Positions 1-10,739 of a stretch of 64,000 nt of DNA are shown here, in pieces. This stretch comes from Mesorhizobium huakuii (GTDB lineage Bacteria; Pseudomonadota; Alphaproteobacteria; Rhizobiales; Rhizobiaceae), in assembly GCF_030160235.1 (NCBI RefSeq), contig NZ_BSNY01000029.1, forward strand, positions 18,859-82,858, in the 5' to 3' direction. Numbering within the stretch: position 1 is the stretch's first letter; each line of letters begins with the position of its first letter. The notes under the pieces were generated by a model that worked only from the letters and a program-made list of their open reading frames with translations, searched no databases and was not told the DNA's origin. Position numbers and translations under genes: made by a program.

Positions 1-101
1 TATCGACATTGTCGGTGGCGATCGCCAGCGAAGAAATGCTGGAGCAGAATCTGCGTTGCCAGCAGCGGCAGGAAGGGCAGAAACAGCGAGGCGATGGCCA
101 A

Positions 102-175
102 TGAGCTCGACAAGTCGCCGATGCCGACGGCAAGGCCGCCATTCTGGTCGGCGGAATAGATAACCCGTAAGCCTA
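102..175 (-). pseudogene. nadE (NAD+ synthetase) fragment
   Basis: The minus strand reads a peptide containing DQNGGLAVGIGDLS. This matches the [15 protein letters not shown] segment of the intact NAD+ synthetase gene at 32.3-34.3 kb in this same window. At nucleotide level the match runs over about 70 bases with a one-base indel near the GAGCTCG motif, so the frame is lost. The flanks do not match nadE. I infer a recombination scar. The fragment is too short to be functional. Confidence 0.45.
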
Positions 176-193
176 CACTTCCTTGCACCGAAT

Positions 194-207
194 TTGACCA
201 CGATCAA
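194..207. promoter_or_regulatory. FNR/FixK box upstream of the acs-pdh-acp operon
   Basis: TTGACCACGATCAA fits TTGAY-N4-ATCAA. It ends 69 bp before the ATG at 277, the same geometry as most boxes in the window. Confidence 0.75.
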
Positions 208-276
208 TGCCGCGCATGTGAAGCCGTTGATGACTTAATTGGGGTGCACTCGAAATCAGGGACGGAGAAATCGGCT

Positions 277-2063
<1,787 letters not shown>

Positions 2064-2067
<4 letters not shown>

Positions 2068-3050
2068 GCGAAAAGCCACACATCGACCGTCAGCACGGGC
2101 AACAGCTTTTCAGGGATATGCTGCGCATACGCCGCTTCGAGGCCAAATGCGCCGAACTCTATCAGGGGCAGAAGATCCGCGGCTTCCTGCATCTTTACGA
2201 CGGTGAGGAGGCCGTCGCAGTCGGAATCATGCAGGCACTTGAAGAGCGCGACGCCATTGTCGCCACCTACCGTGACCACGGCCACGCGATTGCCAGGGGC
2301 CTTCCCATGGGCTCACTCATGGCCGAAATGTTCGGAAAGGTAGAGGGTTGCAGCCGCGGTCGTGGCGGCTCGATGCACTTTTTCGATCGGGCCAGGCGCT
2401 TCTATGGCGGCAATGCCATCGTCGGCGGCGGCTTGCCGCTTTCCATCGGCATCGCGCTCGCTGACAAGGAACTTCGTCCCGGTGCAGTCACCGCCTGCTT
2501 CTTCGGCGAAGGTGCGGCCGGCGAAGGCGAATTTCACGAGAGCATGAACCTCGCCGAGTTATGGGAACTGCCCGTCATATTCGTATGCGAGAACAATCTG
2601 TACGCCATGGGCATGCCACTTGAGCTTGCGGAAGCCGAGACTGACATCTTCCGCAAGGCTCAAGCCTACCGCATGCCGAGCGAGAAGGTGGACGGTATGA
2701 ACCCGGTCGCGGTCGAGGCCGCAGCGCGGCGGGCGGTGGAGCGGGCGCGAGGCGGAAAGGGCCCCTCCTTCCTCGAATGTCGCACCTATCGATTCCGCGC
2801 CCATTCCATGTTCGACGCCCAGCTCTACCGCACCAAAGAGGAGATAGCCCTTTGGAAGGAGCGCGACCCGGTCCCGCGAATGCAGGCGTGGCTCGAAGAG
2901 AACCACATGCTTTCCGCTGAGGAACTCAAACGCATCGAGGATCAAGTCGATGTCGAGATCGATGCAGCCGTCACCTTCGCCGAGGCAGGCCAGTGGGAGA
3001 AGGTGGAGGATCTCGAACGTTTCGTGCTGATGGACGAGGTACCCCAATGA
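2064..3050 (+). CDS. 2-oxoacid (pyruvate/acetoin-type) dehydrogenase E1 alpha subunit
   Basis: A 328-residue thiamine-diphosphate-dependent E1 alpha chain. It catalyses oxidative decarboxylation of a 2-oxoacid, or cleavage of acetoin, together with the beta chain encoded next. The ThDP/Mg motif is visible as [10 protein letters not shown] at about residue 148, ending at ENN (176-178), with the usual spacing and the usual GDG replaced by GEG. The substrate-loop region GRGGSMHFF is present. The short length resembles the AcoA and PdhA types. Start and stop overlap both neighbours by four bases, implying translational coupling. Pyruvate versus acetoin cannot be decided from the sequence. Confidence 0.88.
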
Positions 3051-4048
3051 GTTCCCCTGTGGCGAAACCTGTTCGAATGTCCTACCGAGAGGCGTGCCGC
3101 CAGGCGATCCGAGACGCGTTGACCAACGATCCGCGCACCTTCCTCATGGGCGAAGATGTCGGCCTCTACGGCGGCTGTTACGCCGTCACCAAGGGACTGC
3201 TCGACGAGTTCGGTCCGCGTCGTATCCGCGATACGCCGCTGTCGGAGAGTGCTTTTGTCGGTGCCGGGATTGGTGCGGCGATCGCGGGAATGCACCCGAT
3301 CGTCGAAATCATGACATGCAATTTCAGCTTGCTCGCACTCGACCAGCTTCTCAACAACGCCGCTTCGATCGCGCATATGTCGGGCGGGCAGTTTGCCGTT
3401 CCGCTGGTCATCCGCATGGCGACGGGCGCCGGGCGCCAACTCGCAGCCCAGCATTCTCACAGCCTGGAGGGCTGGTATGCCCATATTCCCGGCCTCAAGG
3501 TGTTGGCGCCGGGCACCGTCGAGGATGCGCGACATATGCTGAGATCAGCGTTGGCAGATCCCAATCCGGTGCTGATCTTCGAGCATATCGTGCTTTACAA
3601 CGTCGAGGATGAACTCGATCCGGCGGTCGAGTCGGTGGACATTGGTTCCGCAAAAATCCGGCGGCCGGGACGCGATGTCAGTGTGCTGGCCTACGGCAAC
3701 AGCCTGCCCAAGGCCTTGGCTGCGGCCGACACGCTTGCCAAGGAGGGTATTGAGGCAGAGGTTGTCGACATTCGCGTTTTGCGCCCACTCGACAATGCGA
3801 CAATCTTCGAGTCCGTCACCCGCACACGGCGCTGCATCATTGTCGACGAAGGCTGGAAGAGCGGCTCGATTTCCGCCGAGATTGCCGCGCGCCTTTCGGA
3901 GAATCTGTTCTTCGAGCTTGACGCACCGATCCGCCGGATCTGCAGCCGCGAAGTCCCCATTCCCTATTCCCGGCACATGGAAGAAGCTGCCTTGCCGCAG
4001 ACGTCTGCCATTATTGAAAGCGCTCGAACTCTGATTGGAAGCCGATGA
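3047..4048 (+). CDS. 2-oxoacid dehydrogenase E1 beta subunit
   Basis: A 333-residue transketolase-like E1 beta chain. It contains GEDVG near the N-terminus, the conserved [18 protein letters not shown] segment and the C-terminal transketolase domain with [11 protein letters not shown]. It pairs with the upstream alpha chain as an alpha2-beta2 E1. The ATG at 3047 overlaps the alpha-chain stop as ATGA and is preferred over an in-frame upstream ATG at 2993 that lies inside the alpha gene. The next gene again overlaps by four bases. Confidence 0.9.
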   Translation: MSSPVAKPVRMSYREACRQAIRDALTNDPRTFLMGEDVGLYGGCYAVTKGLLDEFGPRRIRDTPLSESAFVGAGIGAAIAGMHPIVEIMTCNFSLLALDQLLNNAASIAHMSGGQFAVPLVIRMATGAGRQLAAQHSHSLEGWYAHIPGLKVLAPGTVEDARHMLRSALADPNPVLIFEHIVLYNVEDELDPAVESVDIGSAKIRRPGRDVSVLAYGNSLPKALAAADTLAKEGIEAEVVDIRVLRPLDNATIFESVTRTRRCIIVDEGWKSGSISAEIAARLSENLFFELDAPIRRICSREVPIPYSRHMEEAALPQTSAIIESARTLIGSR

Positions 4049-5292
4049 GCGATTTCCTCATGCCATCGCTCGGAGCCGACATGGAGCGCGGCAAGCTCGT
4101 TGAGTGGCTGGTCAAGCCTGGCAGCAAGGTCAGAAAAGGCGACGTGATTGCCATCGTGGAAACTCACAAGGGGGCCTTTGAGGTCGACATATTCCAAGAA
4201 GGGGTGATTGCGGATTTGTGTGCCGTCGAAGGCCAAGAGGTCCCGGTTGGCGCAGTGCTGGCACGACTCGCGCCTTCAGACAAGGCACCAGCCCTCGGAA
4301 CCCTCCGCGCTCCGGCAAACCCCGTTGCTGCAGAGAAAGCCCCTGAAGTAGCGTTGGCTGCACCGCCCTCACCCGAAGCTCTTTCCGCCTCTGGAAAGCC
4401 GGCCAAAGTGGCACAGAAGGTGTCCCCAATGGGGCCTGGATCAAGGGCGCATGCCAAGGTGACACCTGCCGCCAGGCGCCGGGCGGCTGAACTTGGCATC
4501 GATCCCTACACACTTAAGGGCACCGGCATCGACGACTCGGTGACCTTTGCCGATGTGGAGCGGGCCTCAGCTTCGCACGTCGGCCCGGAAGCACCAGCAG
4601 GACCGACAAGGCCGGGGCGTGGTTTCGATCCCCTGCAGATGCGCCAGGCAATTGCGGCGGCGATGTCACGTTCGAAGCGCGAGATCCCACACTACTACCT
4701 CACCACTACCATCGACATGGGCCCCTCATTGTCCTGGCTTGAGACGTTCAACACGGAGCGGCTGCCAGATCAGCGTCTGCTGCCCGCCACTTTGTTCCTG
4801 AAGGCCACTGCCCTGGCGCTGCGCGAGGTACCGCAGCTCAACGGCTTTTGGGAGAATGGTCGGTTTAGGCCAGGAAGCGGAATACATATCGGCTGGGCAG
4901 TGTCTTTGAGAGGTGGCGGGCTGATCGCGCCGGCCGTTCACGATGTCGACACTATGACTCTACCGGAGCTGATGATCGCGCTGCGCGACCTCGTGGCACG
5001 TGCACGTGGTGGCGGCCTGCGCAGCTCCGAGATGACCAATCCGTCATTTACTGTAACCAGCCTCGGCGAACGCGGCGCCGATTGCGTGATCGGTGTGATT
5101 TATCCCCCTCAGGTGGCGACCTTGGGTTTTGGTCGTATTTCCGTGCGCCCATGGGTCACTGGTGGCAAAGTGACCGCGCGGCCCATAGTGGTGTCCTCGC
5201 TCTCAGCCGACCACCGCGCCAGCGACGGACATGCCGGCGGGCTGTTCCTCGCCGCCGTCGACCGCCTGCTTCAGGAGCCTCTCAAATTATGA
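4045..5292 (+). CDS. 2-oxoacid dehydrogenase E2 (dihydrolipoamide acyltransferase)
   Basis: A 415-residue E2 core protein with three domains. The N-terminal lipoyl domain spans about 1-75; its lipoylation lysine is probably K42, in the atypical context ETHKGAFEV rather than ETDKA. An Ala/Pro-rich linker leads to a peripheral subunit-binding domain near 140-170 ([14 protein letters not shown]). The catalytic domain spans about 190-415 with DHRASDG, His390 and Asp394. It would transfer the acyl group made by E1 to CoA. No E3 gene (lipoamide dehydrogenase) is present in the operon, so E3 must come from elsewhere. Overlaps the ACP gene by ATGA. Confidence 0.9.
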   Translation: MSDFLMPSLGADMERGKLVEWLVKPGSKVRKGDVIAIVETHKGAFEVDIFQEGVIADLCAVEGQEVPVGAVLARLAPSDKAPALGTLRAPANPVAAEKAPEVALAAPPSPEALSASGKPAKVAQKVSPMGPGSRAHAKVTPAARRRAAELGIDPYTLKGTGIDDSVTFADVERASASHVGPEAPAGPTRPGRGFDPLQMRQAIAAAMSRSKREIPHYYLTTTIDMGPSLSWLETFNTERLPDQRLLPATLFLKATALALREVPQLNGFWENGRFRPGSGIHIGWAVSLRGGGLIAPAVHDVDTMTLPELMIALRDLVARARGGGLRSSEMTNPSFTVTSLGERGADCVIGVIYPPQVATLGFGRISVRPWVTGGKVTARPIVVSSLSADHRASDGHAGGLFLAAVDRLLQEPLKL

Positions 5293-5525
5293 CCAAGGCC
5301 GAGATTCGACAGCTTGCGCTGGACATTCTCTCCAGCATAGCGCCCGAGACGGATCCCTCCGCACTTGCAGGTCACGAGGATATCCGAGAAGCACTCGACA
5401 TCGATTCAATGGATTTTCTCAATTTTGTCATAGCCCTGCACCAGCGCACGGAAATCGAAATCCCGGAGGCCGACTATCCAAAACTGTTCACTCTGAATGG
5501 AGTGGCTGCGTATCTAAGTCAATGA
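5289..5525 (+). CDS. Acyl carrier protein
   Basis: A 78-residue stand-alone carrier protein. The phosphopantetheine attachment serine lies in DIDSMDFLNF, matching the PP-binding family signature. It is the last gene of the acyl-CoA ligase / E1 / E2 operon, overlapping E2 by ATGA. A carrier protein fused into a 2-oxoacid dehydrogenase operon is unusual. A possible partner is the ACP-AMP ligase-PlsC fusion at 7.5-10.4 kb, but that is inference. Confidence 0.85.
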   Translation: MTKAEIRQLALDILSSIAPETDPSALAGHEDIREALDIDSMDFLNFVIALHQRTEIEIPEADYPKLFTLNGVAAYLSQ

Positions 5526-5677
5526 CGCCGAGGCAGATGCGGAAGGTGTCAATAACAGGCGATGCGAACGATGGCCGAAACGACAATCAAGATCGCGACA
5601 TGCGGCCCGAAACGCGGTGGCCAGACGCAATGAGCGGCGGGCGGAAGACGAGGCCATAGGTGCAAGAGGCCAAACGA

Positions 5678-6136
5678 ATGTTGATCCGCACACTATCTGC
5701 ACTGGAATGTACGAAGGTGTTGACGGCCAATCGGCTTGCCGCCCTGGCGTGCAGCAGAGACGCGCAGCCTTACGTGGTGCCGATCTATTATGCCTACGCG
5801 GAGAACCATCTTTATGCTTTTTCGATGCCTGGCAAGAAAATCGAGTGGATGCGAAGCAATCCAAAAGTGTCGCTTCAAGTGAACGAACGGGGCGAAGAGC
5901 GGGACTGGAGAAGCGTGATTGTCGATGGTCTTTACGAGGAGCTGCCGGATCGAACTGGCTACAAGGAGGAACGAGGCCATGCGTGGGCGATGCTCAGCAG
6001 GCATTTTGACTGGTGGGAGCCGGGGGCACTCAAACCGGTGACACCTGCGCTATCGCACCACTCGCCTCACGTATTTTTCCGGATTGTCGTCAAAGAGCTG
6101 TCGGGGCGCGAAGCAACGGAATCAGCAGTTACCTAG
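5678..6136 (+). CDS. Pyridoxamine 5'-phosphate oxidase-like flavin-binding protein
   Basis: A 152-residue split-barrel protein of the PNPOx-like / nitroimidazole-resistance type. Typical features are RLAALACSRDAQPYVVPIYYAY near the N-terminus and GKKIEWMRSNPKVSLQV in the flavin-binding region. Members bind FMN, F420 or haem and often act as small reductases, so the reaction is not assigned. The ATG at 5678 has AGAGG eight bases upstream; an in-frame GTG at 5660 is the alternative. It lies 152 bp after the ACP gene on the same strand and may share its transcript. Confidence 0.75.
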   Translation: MLIRTLSALECTKVLTANRLAALACSRDAQPYVVPIYYAYAENHLYAFSMPGKKIEWMRSNPKVSLQVNERGEERDWRSVIVDGLYEELPDRTGYKEERGHAWAMLSRHFDWWEPGALKPVTPALSHHSPHVFFRIVVKELSGREATESAVT

Positions 6137-6442
6137 CATCGGGCGGGGTGATATACGGCGCCGAACAAGATTCGCGGCGGTATGAGATCCGGGAGGGCGG
6201 TCGGAAGATAATGCAATGTCGCACCATGCATTCGCATTCGGCGGTCCTCTGAACCGCAAGAACCAAAGTTTCGTCACAGGCTATCGTGACCTTCGACCGG
6301 CTGGAAGGATTTCTTAGCCCACGGGTCCCCTAGCCTTGCGGCGCACTTGCTGAGAATTGGCAGGACTCGGATTGGCGGGCCAATGGTGCCGTGACCGGCC
6401 AAGGGAAGCGCTATGAAAGTGTCGATGCCCACAATCAGGAGT

Positions 6443-6456
6443 TTGACGAGCATCAA
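6443..6456. promoter_or_regulatory. FNR/FixK box upstream of usp (6512)
   Basis: TTGACGAGCATCAA fits TTGAY-N4-ATCAA. It ends 55 bp before the ATG at 6512 and lies inside the longer in-frame reading that starts at 6413, which argues for the shorter protein. Confidence 0.7.
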
Positions 6457-6511
6457 GGCGCAGCTCTGGCTTCCCGGCGACCCTGCTGCACGTTCCAGAG
6501 GAGGCACTGAA

Positions 6512-7333
6512 ATGGGCTTCAATACTATAATGGTTCAGCTCGATGTGGATTCTCCGGCAGCTCAGCGAGCGAGTTTTGCCCTGAAACTGGCCAGACAGTT
6601 CGAAGCCACACTGATCGGTTTTGCGGCAGCCGATCCGTACGTGTTTGTTCCGGGGATGCACGGTGACTTGGCGGCGGCGGAGATCATTCGTCAGCGCAGC
6701 GAAGAGATCGAGGAACACCTTAAGACCCTGAAGCAGGAGTTCCTGAGCATCGTCGGAGACGATGCGTCGTGGCGTGAAGAGATCGGCGATCCGACAGGTC
6801 TCCTGGCTACGCATGCGCGCGCTGCAGACCTCATAGTAACTGGAGCGCCGACCCCAAGTGCTGCCGACGACCATCGCCGGGTGGTGGATATCGGAACGTT
6901 GATCCTGTCGGCCGGACGTCCTGTTTTGCTTGCCGCGGACAAGCTCGCTCCGCTCGACACCACGAAGGTAGTGGTCGCATGGAAGGACGCTCGCGAGGCT
7001 CGGCGGGCGGTCGCCGATGCCATGCCCTTTTTGACCAATGCACAGGATGTGCTCGTGGCGACGATCGAGGAGCAGAACCAGAGAAACGCGCGCGAAAATA
7101 TCAGCGACGTCATCCGGTTCCTGATGAGACACGGCGTCAAGGCGAGATCTGAAGTGCTGGGTGTGGGCCATGCGGACGCTGGCGAAGCAATAGCCGAGCT
7201 TGCTCGTGGAATGGGCGCCGAACTTGTGGTCGCGGGCGGCTACGGTCACAGCCGCGTCCGTGAATGGGCCTTTGGCGGCATGACTCGCTCCCTAATTGAA
7301 GAAGGCTCGGTCAACCGGCTGTTTTCCAACTGA
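6512..7333 (+). CDS. Universal stress protein, tandem Usp domains
   Basis: A 273-residue protein with two Usp domains. The first begins at FNTIMVQLDVDSPAAQRASFAL and the second at TTKVVVAWKDAREARRAVADA. The second ends with a nucleotide-binding-like segment GGYGHSRVREWAFGGMTRSL, while the first domain lacks a clear glycine loop. The ATG at 6512 is preceded by AGAGGAGG. The upstream FNR/FixK box supports this start and predicts induction under low oxygen. Tandem Usp proteins of this type are common beside Hsp20 and CBS genes in hypoxia-induced loci. Confidence 0.88.
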   Translation: MGFNTIMVQLDVDSPAAQRASFALKLARQFEATLIGFAAADPYVFVPGMHGDLAAAEIIRQRSEEIEEHLKTLKQEFLSIVGDDASWREEIGDPTGLLATHARAADLIVTGAPTPSAADDHRRVVDIGTLILSAGRPVLLAADKLAPLDTTKVVVAWKDAREARRAVADAMPFLTNAQDVLVATIEEQNQRNARENISDVIRFLMRHGVKARSEVLGVGHADAGEAIAELARGMGAELVVAGGYGHSRVREWAFGGMTRSLIEEGSVNRLFSN

Positions 7334-7518
7334 CTTCTGTCGCTGTGAACAAAGCCCCATATGAGACTCGTTCGGCGCAGTGGCAGCCTCCAAAGCCGCA
7401 ACCGTCCGTTGACTTTGCCGCAATGCGCCTTCCTCCGAAATGGGGACGTCGAACCACCCTCGGCAGCTGAGCGCCAAGGCGTCAGGTGGTGATGCGCGCG
7501 CTGTTGCTTCGATCTGCA

Positions 7519-10404
7519 TCAACGACGCATTGGAGAGTCGCTTGCGGCTTGCGACGGTTCGGGTTTGATCAATTCTTCGAGATCAGGTTCCCCGCAGCGA
7601 GACAACATGGCGCTGCGCACAGATTCCCGCAGTCGCAGCACGGACGCGAAATCAGTACCGGATGGCGCAACCGGCTCAGCGATCTCGACACTGATCGCAG
7701 CGTATCTGGGGAACCATTGGTCGCTTCGAAGCATCGATCGTGTTCCGCAAATGACGCCAGGCAGGATGGGTAGGTTCGCTTCTGCAGCGACCTTGAACGC
7801 GCCAAGATAAAACCCCGAGAGCCCGGCCCTTCGGGTGAATGAACCCTCCGGAAAGAAGACCAAGATACGGCCGTGGCGCGCGAGAGCGATCAGCGCTTCT
7901 GTATCCGTCAGGCTACTGGAGACGTCATAACGCTCGACAAACGGAATGCCCAGGCGCCGCAGGAGGGGGCCCGCAATGAGCTGTCCAGCCAGCTCTCTCT
8001 TGGCGACGATCGCTGGTTCGCCTGGGAGAATCGCAGCAAGTACAAGCGCGTCCATATAACTGGAGTGATTGAAAACCAGCATCGCATCTCGGTCTGGAAT
8101 TCGCTCGATTCCGGTGATCGAGACGGGGACACCCATTGCCGCAAGGGTCGCGCGGCCAATCCCTCTGAGCGCAGACCAGCGCCAGGCGAGGCTCGGGAGG
8201 ACGATGACGGCGAAGCCCCCCAACAGGAATGCACCGCCAAGCACCACCCACCAGCGGGCCGCATATAAGACCTCGCGCGCCAGTCGCGCCAAGCGCCGTG
8301 CCTGCGGACCGACCCCCGACAACGTCAGGCGCAGCAGTTGCAGCCATAGGGTGCGTTGAGCCAACCCAATGGCGCCGGTTTCATAAAGCTCCTTTGCCGC
8401 ACCGCGGCGGATCTTACCGCTTGATGTCTTTGGTACCGTGCGTGGCGGTGCCAGGACGATTTCATCGGGTGGCGTGCCGGCGATGTCGGTCGTGATCTCG
8501 AACGCTCGCGCCTGAAGCGCCACCCGAGCAGCCGGGTCGGACTCGCGCGTTTCGGCCAGCACAACTACACGCTCGGTACCCGAGATCCGATCGGTCGCGC
8601 CAAATACCGCGACCCCGCCCTTGCGGATCCCAGGAATACCGGCGACTGCCTCTTCGATCTCCTGCGGATAGAGATGCCGGCCGGCGCGAATAATGATGTC
8701 CTTGACGCGGCCAGTGACATAGACATCTCCCTTGGCCATATACCCGCGATCGCCGCTATCAAGCCACCCATCACGAAAGAGCTCACGGGTCTTTGTCTCA
8801 CTGCGGAAATAGCCGCCGGTCGTCGACGGCCCGCGGAACTCGATCCTCCCTTCCCGCCGTTCGCCGAGTTCGTAGCCCGCTTCATCAACAATCCGAATTT
8901 CGTGGCCGGGCAGCGGTTGGCCACAGGCCACGATTTCGAGTGGCTTGGTGTCGTCTGCTTTGGCGGGCTCTGCCACTCCGTGAGTGCTCAGTCGATCACG
9001 TTTGACACGATCAACAACAGGCAGGCGGCCGAGCGGCGGAAAAGCCAACCCGACCGAGCTCTCGGCAAGGCCGTAGACTGGTGCCATCGCCTGTGGAGGA
9101 AAGCCAAAGCGGCCGAACCGCTCGATGAAACGACGTAATGTCTCCACTCTTACCGGCTCTGCGCCATTCGCGACCATACGCAATGAGCTGAGATCGAGGT
9201 CCTTGAGGTCAGCATCGGCAACCTTGTTGAGGCACAATTCGAACCCGAAGTTGGGCGAGGCGGAGAAGGTGGCTCGAAAGCGATGGATCGCCCAGAGCCA
9301 AGCCTCCGGTCGTACCAGAAAGCTCAACGGTGACATCGCATAGAGCGGAGCAGCATAATGGAGGCAGCCAAGCCAGGCGCCAATCAGACCCATATCGTGA
9401 TAAAGTGGCAGCCAGCTGACGAAGACGTCGGTCGAACTCGCTTGCATGACCCCACCCATCGCGCGGATATTGGCAAGCAGGTTCGCGTGACTGAGCACTA
9501 CACCTTTCGGGTCCCCGGTGCTGCCAGACGTATATTGGATGAGCGCGATGGAATCGGAGGCACTCGGCCGCGGCAGATCGACGAGTGGCGGCGATGTGTC
9601 TAGCTCTCCAACGCTTTCGACTCTATTCAACGTGTCCACTAGCGCGCCAAGCAGTCCGGCGAGCTTCCGCCCCTCCGGCATTGTAATGAGCAGGCACGCA
9701 CCGGCATTGCGTAGAATACCCGTCTGCCGGCGCAAATGCTCCTCGAGCTGCGAAAGCCTCATTGGTGGATAGATCGGCACCGGAATGGCGCCGGCATAGA
9801 GGATGCCGAAGAACGCTGCGAAAAAATCGATGCAGGTCGGAAGCATCAACGCAACGCGATCCCCTGCCGCAACATCACGAGCAATCAAACCGCTCGCGAT
9901 GTTGCGCGCCCTGGCTGCGAGCTCACGATAGGTAAGAGCGCCAAGAACCGTCACCTCGTCCTGCAGCACCGTTACGTGCAAACGGTCCGGATGCCGCGCA
10001 ACATGCCACTCGAGAACTTCGACCAGTGTCCGCGCTTCTATCGCCGCCGGAACGGAAGGAAGTGCAGAAACCGGCGGGGTTTCGAAAGCAATCCGTTCAC
10101 ACTCAGGTCCGGCCTGTTCCAGCGCCCGTAAAAGGTCACGGACGGTTTCGGCCTCGCCAATGGTTTGAGCAGGTAGTCGTACCCGGAATGCACGCTCGAT
10201 CCGCAGTATCAGCTCGGTTCGACCCAGGCTGTCAATCCCGAGATCGCGCTCAATCCGGCTTGACGGAGCGATACTAATGAACCTGATCCGCTGAGGATGC
10301 AGTTCGCGCACAAGTTCCGAAACGACCCCGATCAGATCGCGTTCGCGCGCCTCCTGCTCTGCAGCCCCGGCAGGTGGGTCCGATTGCTCAAGGTGCTTCG
10401 ACAT
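7519..10404 (-). CDS. ACP - fatty acyl-AMP ligase - PlsC acyltransferase fusion
   Basis: A 961-residue three-domain protein. Residues 20-98 are a carrier domain with phosphopantetheine serine 59 in GIDSLGR. Residues about 125-690 are an AMP-forming ligase of the FAAL/acyl-ACP synthetase type with YTSGSTGDPKG at 291-301 and a Lys in SSGKIRRG near the C-terminus. Residues about 760-930 are a 1-acylglycerol-phosphate acyltransferase domain with NHSSYMD (His780-x4-Asp785) and FPEGSF. The order suggests that one chain activates a free fatty acid, loads it on the built-in ACP and transfers it to a lysophospholipid. This is inferred from domain order. Hydrophobic segments near 710-750 suggest membrane association. 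Confidence 0.88.
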   Translation of the reverse strand: MSKHLEQSDPPAGAAEQEARERDLIGVVSELVRELHPQRIRFISIAPSSRIERDLGIDSLGRTELILRIERAFRVRLPAQTIGEAETVRDLLRALEQAGPECERIAFETPPVSALPSVPAAIEARTLVEVLEWHVARHPDRLHVTVLQDEVTVLGALTYRELAARARNIASGLIARDVAAGDRVALMLPTCIDFFAAFFGILYAGAIPVPIYPPMRLSQLEEHLRRQTGILRNAGACLLITMPEGRKLAGLLGALVDTLNRVESVGELDTSPPLVDLPRPSASDSIALIQYTSGSTGDPKGVVLSHANLLANIRAMGGVMQASSTDVFVSWLPLYHDMGLIGAWLGCLHYAAPLYAMSPLSFLVRPEAWLWAIHRFRATFSASPNFGFELCLNKVADADLKDLDLSSLRMVANGAEPVRVETLRRFIERFGRFGFPPQAMAPVYGLAESSVGLAFPPLGRLPVVDRVKRDRLSTHGVAEPAKADDTKPLEIVACGQPLPGHEIRIVDEAGYELGERREGRIEFRGPSTTGGYFRSETKTRELFRDGWLDSGDRGYMAKGDVYVTGRVKDIIIRAGRHLYPQEIEEAVAGIPGIRKGGVAVFGATDRISGTERVVVLAETRESDPAARVALQARAFEITTDIAGTPPDEIVLAPPRTVPKTSSGKIRRGAAKELYETGAIGLAQRTLWLQLLRLTLSGVGPQARRLARLAREVLYAARWWVVLGGAFLLGGFAVIVLPSLAWRWSALRGIGRATLAAMGVPVSITGIERIPDRDAMLVFNHSSYMDALVLAAILPGEPAIVAKRELAGQLIAGPLLRRLGIPFVERYDVSSSLTDTEALIALARHGRILVFFPEGSFTRRAGLSGFYLGAFKVAAEANLPILPGVICGTRSMLRSDQWFPRYAAISVEIAEPVAPSGTDFASVLRLRESVRSAMLSRCGEPDLEELIKPEPSQAASDSPMRR

Positions 10405-10738
10405 AGGTCAAAGAATAGCCCCCCATGTCGAATAGATTTTGATGCCGGTCAATCGTTCGCCTCGTCCAGTGTCCACAAAGGCTAGCCGCCCTGCTGGCTT
10501 CGGGATGAAGATGAATAGGTCTTGTGCGCCCACCTCTTTGGCGTGAACCATCAAACGTGAGAGTGGCCTTTTCGTCATAATGGCGACCTGTCGCCATCCA
10601 GTTCCTGCGAGGTCTGCTGCGAGCAGCTCCGTGGAGGGCACCCTCCGTGGGGCGCCCAGTCGGCGGAATGCTGCCCCCAGGCATCCATCGAACCTCATCA
10701 CTGCCGAGCGCCGCGGGCCGCTTGTTTGGACGTGGTTG
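10405..10738. other. Intergenic region without a recognised gene
   Basis: Apart from the possible box at 10439-10452, this stretch between two minus-strand genes holds only short open frames with no family resemblance that I can see. Confidence 0.5.
10439..10452. promoter_or_regulatory. Possible FNR/FixK box upstream of the ACP-ligase-PlsC gene
   Basis: TTGATGCCGGTCAA fits TTGA-N6-TCAA but has one mismatch in the inner half-site. It lies 34 bp before the start codon, closer than the other boxes, so either the start is further downstream or the site is not used. Confidence 0.4.
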
Positions 10739-10739
10739 G

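Noticed and set aside
5522-5659. 45-codon frame overlapping the ACP stop as ATGA
   Set aside because: It has no family, low-complexity charged sequence and no conserved neighbours. The overlap alone is not enough.
6314-7249. 311-codon minus frame opposite usp
   Set aside because: It is a shadow of the tandem Usp gene, without ribosome-binding site or motif.
7561-7575. TTTGATCAATTC
   Set aside because: The half-sites abut without the four-base spacer, and the site lies within a coding region.
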